From: Candidatus Sabulitectum sp.
GTDB lineage: Bacteria > Fermentibacterota > Fermentibacteria > Fermentibacterales > JCC-6
DNA length: 9,999 bases
NCBI GenBank assembly: GCA_029934845.1
Contig: JAOZLN010000062.1
Coordinates: 1 to 9,999, forward strand
Reading direction: 5' to 3'
Shown in pieces: positions 6,713 through 9,999 of this stretch. The number at the start of each line of letters is the position of its first letter. The stretch's first letter is position 1. The notes beneath the pieces are model-generated. The model had not been told where the DNA came from, did not search any database, and was given only the letters and a program-made list of their open reading frames with translations. Both the position numbers and the translations under genes were made by a program.

Positions 6713-7774
6713 TTAATTGCTACCGGTGAGGCCAAGATCAGAGAGAATAAGATTCAGCTCTTCCATATCCACAAGATGACCGCCTGAAACCTGATGAAGT
6801 TGAACATCCCATCCGTTCTCAGAAAGAAGGGCCTCCGCCATTTCCGCTGCCTCAAACGGCACTCCCCTGTCATCTGGTGAGTGTATCAATCTGATCTGCA
6901 TCGGTGTTGCTTCTGTGATCAAGTCAGGTCGAATGTATTCCTCAGCAAGCCATCCAGAGGCTGGAATAACCGCTTTGAACAGCCCTGGCTCTGAAAGCCC
7001 CGTGTAAAGAGCGAGGCATCCTCCTTGAGAGAAGCCAAACAGGTAGACATCGCTCACCGGGTATTCAAGCTTGATATGCTCGACCAGTTCAAGTACATAG
7101 CTGCCTGCCAGCAGAAGGCTGTGTCCCCATTCTTCAGAGCCATGCTCTCCTCTGTACCATGAATATGCGTCATCACCTATTGCGTACGGAGCTTGAGGAA
7201 CAACGAAAATGAAATTTGGATTATTTATTCTTTCCCACACCCTCATGAAGTTGTCCGGAGAGCTGCCAAGCCCGTGAAGACCAATAACCACAGGAACTGC
7301 CGTGGGGGGGTTAAAACCTTCGGGAAAATTCACACGGTAGTAGAATGACTCTACTGTATCGAACCAGTGAATCTCGCCCAGTTTGCTGTTCTGCTCTGTT
7401 GAAGCGTTATTCAAGCTGTCAAGAAAAGTAGAGAACTGAGGCATTTCTCTTACCGGATCAAAATCAGGGTCCCGGTTTATATGCCCGAGATCGGTAAAAC
7501 CTGCGATGTATGCTCTTCTAAGGTACAGAGTGGCCAGCTCTTCTTCACCCATAAGGCCATAGCAGCATGCAAGGTTATACATGGAATTTGAACTTGAAGG
7601 ATCAATTACAAGAGCATTCAGATACTCGGTGGCTGCGCCCAGGTAATCTTCAGCCTGATATGCTTCATTTGCCGAGTTCAGAGTTTCTCTGGGATTTTGG
7701 TCCAGAAAATCTCCCGCGTGAATATCCATTGGGTCAAGCGAGGTAAAAAACAAAATTGCTGTAAGAAAAATCAT
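6713..7774 (-). CDS. Exported TPR-like/serine esterase fusion (PF02230-type alpha/beta hydrolase)
   Basis: 353 residues. A signal peptide fits residues 1-20 (cut after 'DIHA'), with no lipobox Cys, so a periplasmic or secreted protein is expected. Residues about 30-120 are two or three TPR-like helices ('NSANEAYQAEDYLGAATEYL', 'SMYNLACCYGLMGEEELA'). Residues about 150-350 form an alpha/beta hydrolase of the phospholipase/carboxylesterase family: 'GLHGLGSS' (165-172, oxyanion region), 'GFSQGG' (247-252, nucleophile Ser249), 'IHSPDDRGVPF' (Asp301 or Asp302) and 'SGGH' (His333). The catalytic set looks complete, so an active esterase acting on short acyl esters is likely; the true substrate is unknown. 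AAAGGA lies seven bases before the ATG. It is transcribed alone, away from the MetH gene, and ends at a shared terminator. Feruloyl esterase-like or peptidase-like activity is an alternative. Confidence 0.9.
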   Translation of the reverse strand: MIFLTAILFFTSLDPMDIHAGDFLDQNPRETLNSANEAYQAEDYLGAATEYLNALVIDPSSSNSMYNLACCYGLMGEEELATLYLRRAYIAGFTDLGHINRDPDFDPVREMPQFSTFLDSLNNASTEQNSKLGEIHWFDTVESFYYRVNFPEGFNPPTAVPVVIGLHGLGSSPDNFMRVWERINNPNFIFVVPQAPYAIGDDAYSWYRGEHGSEEWGHSLLLAGSYVLELVEHIKLEYPVSDVYLFGFSQGGCLALYTGLSEPGLFKAVIPASGWLAEEYIRPDLITEATPMQIRLIHSPDDRGVPFEAAEMAEALLSENGWDVQLHQVSGGHLVDMEELNLILSDLGLTGSN

Positions 7775-7825
7775 AAGTTCATCCTTTCAAGTAAGTGGAT
7801 GCGTCCTGCACTGAATTCTGCAAAA

Positions 7826-7831
7826 ATTATA
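7826..7831 (-). promoter_or_regulatory. Candidate -10 element for the esterase gene
   Basis: TATAAT on the minus strand, about 50 nt before the ATG at 7774, so the leader would be about 45 nt. A perfect TTGACA lies at 7839-7844, but only 7 nt separates the two, too short for a classical sigma-70 pair; at normal spacing TTGACA would face the poor -10 TGCAGA. The two boxes may belong to different overlapping promoters, or one may be chance. Confidence 0.35.
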
Positions 7832-7943
7832 CTTATAATGTCAACTGCTTTTTGGTGTCTGATAGGCAATTAGAAGTTTTCAACAAAGTAATCCACAAAG
7901 AATTACAAGGAAAAGGAACTGACTGGCCAGAAATTTTTATAAT

Positions 7944-7963
7944 ATATACATATCCTTGTATAT
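7944..7963. repeat. Short AT-rich inverted repeat
   Basis: ATATACA, six bases, then TGTATAT: a perfect 7-bp inverted repeat directly after a plus-strand TATAAT box. It has the size of a regulator binding site, but low-complexity AT sequence makes chance likely. Confidence 0.25.
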
Positions 7964-7974
7964 GATTGTGCCGT

Positions 7975-8088
7975 ATGATTATGAAAGTTATGCATTTTCA
8001 GAGAGAGATGCTTTCGGCGGTATATGGTCAGTTTATTGACTATATTAAAAGTAAAGAATTTAAGAGCTGGTGTGCAAAACTATGGTAG
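7975..8088 (+). CDS. Doubtful 37-codon ORF
   Basis: ATG 7975 to TAG 8086-8088 gives 37 residues beginning MIMKVMHFQREM and ending KSWCAKLW. It is the only reading frame of any length in this gap and stops 4 nt short of the MetH stop, tail to tail. A TATAAT box lies 31 nt before the ATG, but no Shine-Dalgarno sequence is visible, and an overlapping 25-codon frame starts at 7962. No family was recognised. It could be a small protein, the eroded end of a lost gene, or chance. Confidence 0.15.
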   Translation: MIMKVMHFQREMLSAVYGQFIDYIKSKEFKSWCAKLW

Positions 8089-8092
8089 ACCG

Positions 8093-9999
8093 CTACTTTA
8101 ACATTTCTCCGGCAGAATCTACCGCAGAATAAGCATCTTTTGCATAGAAGGCACCTATCTGAGATGCAAATTCTCTGGTAACAACAGCGCCCCCGATCAG
8201 CACTGGAATTTTGATATCGTTTTGTTCAAGAAGATCAATAACTTCTTCCATTCTTGTGGCAGTTGTACTCATCAGGGCGGAAAGGCCAACAGCATCGGCA
8301 TTGTGTGTTTTTACAGCTTCAACTATATCTTCCGAAGAAATATCCTTGCCCAGATCCACAACTTGAAATCCTGCGTTGGAAAGAAAAAGAGAGACCAGAT
8401 TTTTCCCGATGTCGTGGATATCGCCCCTTACTGTTGCCAGCACAATTGTTCCTTTTGTGTCATCCTTCTTTGTCTCCATATGGGGCTTTAGAATTCCCAT
8501 CAAAGCTTTTGCTGCTTCAGCCCCGGCAATAAGATGGGGAAGAAACAGTTTTTTCTTTGAATATAGGCTTCCGAGTTTATCCATGGCAGGAGCCAGGCAA
8601 TCATCTACGATGGTTGAAGCCTGTTTTCCCGATTCCAGAAGAAGATTTGCTGCAAGCTTGGCCCCGGCTGTGTCTCCTTTGATAAGGGCTTTGCGAAGAA
8701 GCACATCGTTTCCCTGCACTTCGAACTGCTCATCGTCTGGAATTTCAATATCAGCAGGGTCTACTCTTCCGCAAAGAGCTGCAGCTCCTGCTGTTATTCC
8801 GGTGGTAGCGGGGTCAAGAACATTTACAATTCCCGCATCAAGCCCTTCCACCGCCAGATTGGCCAGAAAAGCAGCGTTGATCCCTGCTCTGTGAGGCAAC
8901 CCGTGTGACACATTTGATACTCCTGCAATGGTCAGGATCCCATTTTTTTTGAACAATCTGAGAGTCTCAAGTGTTGTCTTCGGGTCTGCTCCGGTTGCAA
9001 GAGCTTTTACAATAGGGTCGGCGAAAACACGATTTCTGGAGAATCCATGTTTTTCCAGAATTGCGATTCCTTTTTTCACAACAGCAAGTCGCTCTTCCGG
9101 TGTTTCTGCAAGGCCATTCTCATCTATCGGCAGCAAAACAGCATATCCGCCATGGCGCAAAAGAATATCGACCCTTTCTTCTATGTGCTTTTCTATTGCC
9201 ATGAGAGAATTCAGCAGGCAGATACCTCCGCTTTGAATAAATGCAGCTTCAATGAATTCAGTAGAAGAAAGATCCACGGAGAGAGGGGAGCCAATGCACA
9301 GGCCGGAGAAAACCTTATCCACAAGTCCATCCGGTACAAGTCTTTCCAGACCGAGATTAACGTCCAGCAGGTCGGCTTTTTCCTGAGCTCTTGCCATGGA
9401 GATCACATGGTCTGAGTCGCCGCTGCGTATTGCCTTTTTCAGCTCTTTTCTACCTGTGGGGTTAACAGACTCTCCAACCATGAGCATGGCTCCGCCAATA
9501 GGTACAACTGAATCCACAGAGGTAAATGCCATAAGAGTTTCTTTTTCTACAGGTTCAATGGATCTGATACCAACAGCTCTTTTAAGTGCGGTTATGTGTT
9601 CAGGTGTTGTACCGCAGCAGCCACCCATGATAGAAGCTCCGCTCCATGCCATTTCTTCCGTAGCAGCAGCAAACTGATCGGGAGACATGTCATAATCACC
9701 GAAACTGTTTGGCAGCCCGGCGTTTGGCTCAACTGTGATATATCTGTTAGAGAATCTGGCCATTTCGTTGATAACAGGCAGCAGCCCTTCCGGGCCGGTG
9801 GAGCAGTTGGCGCCAATGGCATCAACTGCCAGTTGATCACCAAAAAGAGCCAGAGCTGTAGGGGAAGTTCCCGCACCACTTCTTCCGCTATCAGCGAATG
9901 TAAGATGAGCGCTGATGAACCCGTCAGGACTGGCATCCCTTGTTGCAAGAATTGCTGCTTTCAATTCACGAGGATCTGTGAATGTTTCCAGGAAGAACA
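8093..9999 (-). CDS. metH: Cobalamin-dependent methionine synthase, no fused reactivation domain (5' end missing)
   Basis: Transfers a methyl group from methyltetrahydrofolate through cobalamin to homocysteine, giving methionine. About 635 codons are visible and the frame stays open to the right edge ('FFLETFTDPREL'), so the TTG at 9964 is not a start; perhaps 150-180 N-terminal residues are missing. Order of domains: homocysteine methyltransferase (9999 to about 9570) with zinc ligands Cys at 9803-9805 and Cys-Cys at 9614-9619, 62 codons apart as expected; pterin-binding domain (about 9510-8750, with 'GESVNPTGRK'); B12 cap domain (about 8720-8500); B12-binding domain with the lower-ligand motif 'DIHDIG' at 8405-8422, then 'SALMSTT' and 'IGGAVVT'. 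The protein ends soon after, at 'AGEMLK', so the AdoMet-binding reactivation domain of E. coli MetH is absent. This matches the shorter MetH type known from Thermotoga, where a separate protein does the reactivation. No such partner gene is in this window. Confidence 0.95.
   Translation of the reverse strand, partial: FFLETFTDPRELKAAILATRDASPDGFISAHLTFADSGRSGAGTSPTALALFGDQLAVDAIGANCSTGPEGLLPVINEMARFSNRYITVEPNAGLPNSFGDYDMSPDQFAAATEEMAWSGASIMGGCCGTTPEHITALKRAVGIRSIEPVEKETLMAFTSVDSVVPIGGAMLMVGESVNPTGRKELKKAIRSGDSDHVISMARAQEKADLLDVNLGLERLVPDGLVDKVFSGLCIGSPLSVDLSSTEFIEAAFIQSGGICLLNSLMAIEKHIEERVDILLRHGGYAVLLPIDENGLAETPEERLAVVKKGIAILEKHGFSRNRVFADPIVKALATGADPKTTLETLRLFKKNGILTIAGVSNVSHGLPHRAGINAAFLANLAVEGLDAGIVNVLDPATTGITAGAAALCGRVDPADIEIPDDEQFEVQGNDVLLRKALIKGDTAGAKLAANLLLESGKQASTIVDDCLAPAMDKLGSLYSKKKLFLPHLIAGAEAAKALMGILKPHMETKKDDTKGTIVLATVRGDIHDIGKNLVSLFLSNAGFQVVDLGKDISSEDIVEAVKTHNADAVGLSALMSTTATRMEEVIDLLEQNDIKIPVLIGGAVVTREFASQIGAFYAKDAYSAVDSAGEMLK

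Larger units (their letters stand above)
7775..8092. other. AT-rich intergenic region upstream of the esterase gene
   Basis: 318 nt between the esterase start and the MetH stop. It holds a candidate minus-strand -10 near 7826, a plus-strand TATAAT at 7938-7943, a 7-bp inverted repeat at 7944-7963 and a doubtful 37-codon ORF. No hairpin with a T run was found after the MetH stop, so how that transcript ends is unclear. No tRNA or known riboswitch shape was recognised. Confidence 0.6.

Noticed and set aside
7826..7844. TTGACA plus TATAAT as one sigma-70 promoter
   Set aside because: The boxes are 7 nt apart instead of about 17, so they cannot both serve the same polymerase in the usual way.
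7888..7906. GTAAT/ATTAC inverted repeat with nine-base spacer
   Set aside because: Only 5 bp in AT-rich sequence; expected by chance.
8376..8894. 172-codon plus-strand ORF opposite metH
   Set aside because: It lies wholly over the conserved B12-binding and pterin-binding region; its Ser/Ala-rich translation is typical of an antisense shadow.
9962..9964. TTG as the start of the methionine synthase
   Set aside because: The frame stays open to the window edge and the extra residues continue the homocysteine methyltransferase domain, which needs far more N-terminal sequence.

Overview
The window looks like chromosomal DNA of an uncultured, Gram-negative-type bacterium of the FCB (Fibrobacteres-Chlorobi-Bacteroidetes) superphylum or a nearby candidate phylum. 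The main clue is two secreted proteins with complete type IX secretion (T9SS) type A sorting tails (an 'NPNP' start, a 'FDLSGRRV' strand, a 'GVYLCRI' strand and a basic C-terminus), next to ordinary bacterial housekeeping genes. A placement such as Fermentibacteria, Cloacimonadota or WOR-3 is only a guess from style. No tRNA, rRNA, CRISPR array, insertion sequence or phage gene was seen.

Positions 1-4880, minus strand: a compact operon of three secreted proteins, transcribed right to left with gaps of 11 and 19 nt. First comes a 686-residue mosaic (short signal peptide, beta-rich N-terminal half, C39-like cysteine peptidase, golvesin/Xly-like carbohydrate-binding-type domain, T9SS tail). Then come two tandem paralogous beta-propeller proteins; the second runs off the left edge.

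Positions 4881-6712: a 130-nt divergent promoter region, then a plus-strand trio: a short NfeD-family membrane protein, a QmcA-type SPFH/stomatin protein, and an 88-residue two-pass membrane protein of unknown function. NfeD and SPFH proteins are well-known partners in membrane microdomain or membrane quality-control complexes; the third protein may belong to the same complex. A perfect 15-bp hairpin flanked by A and T runs ends this operon and, read the other way, the convergent gene.

Positions 6713-7774, minus strand: a secreted or periplasmic protein joining TPR-like helices to a PF02230-type serine esterase. Positions 7775-8092 are AT-rich and mostly non-coding, with a candidate -10 element for the esterase gene, a small inverted repeat and a doubtful 37-codon ORF.

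Positions 8093-9999, minus strand: most of a cobalamin-dependent methionine synthase (MetH), cut at its 5' end by the window edge. It stops after the B12-binding domain and has no fused reactivation domain.

The most distinctive part is the secretion-cargo operon: a mosaic cysteine peptidase and two paralogous propellers that share a blade-end sequence signature and a conserved Asn/Asp-rich loop. The other genes are recognisable families with modest twists.
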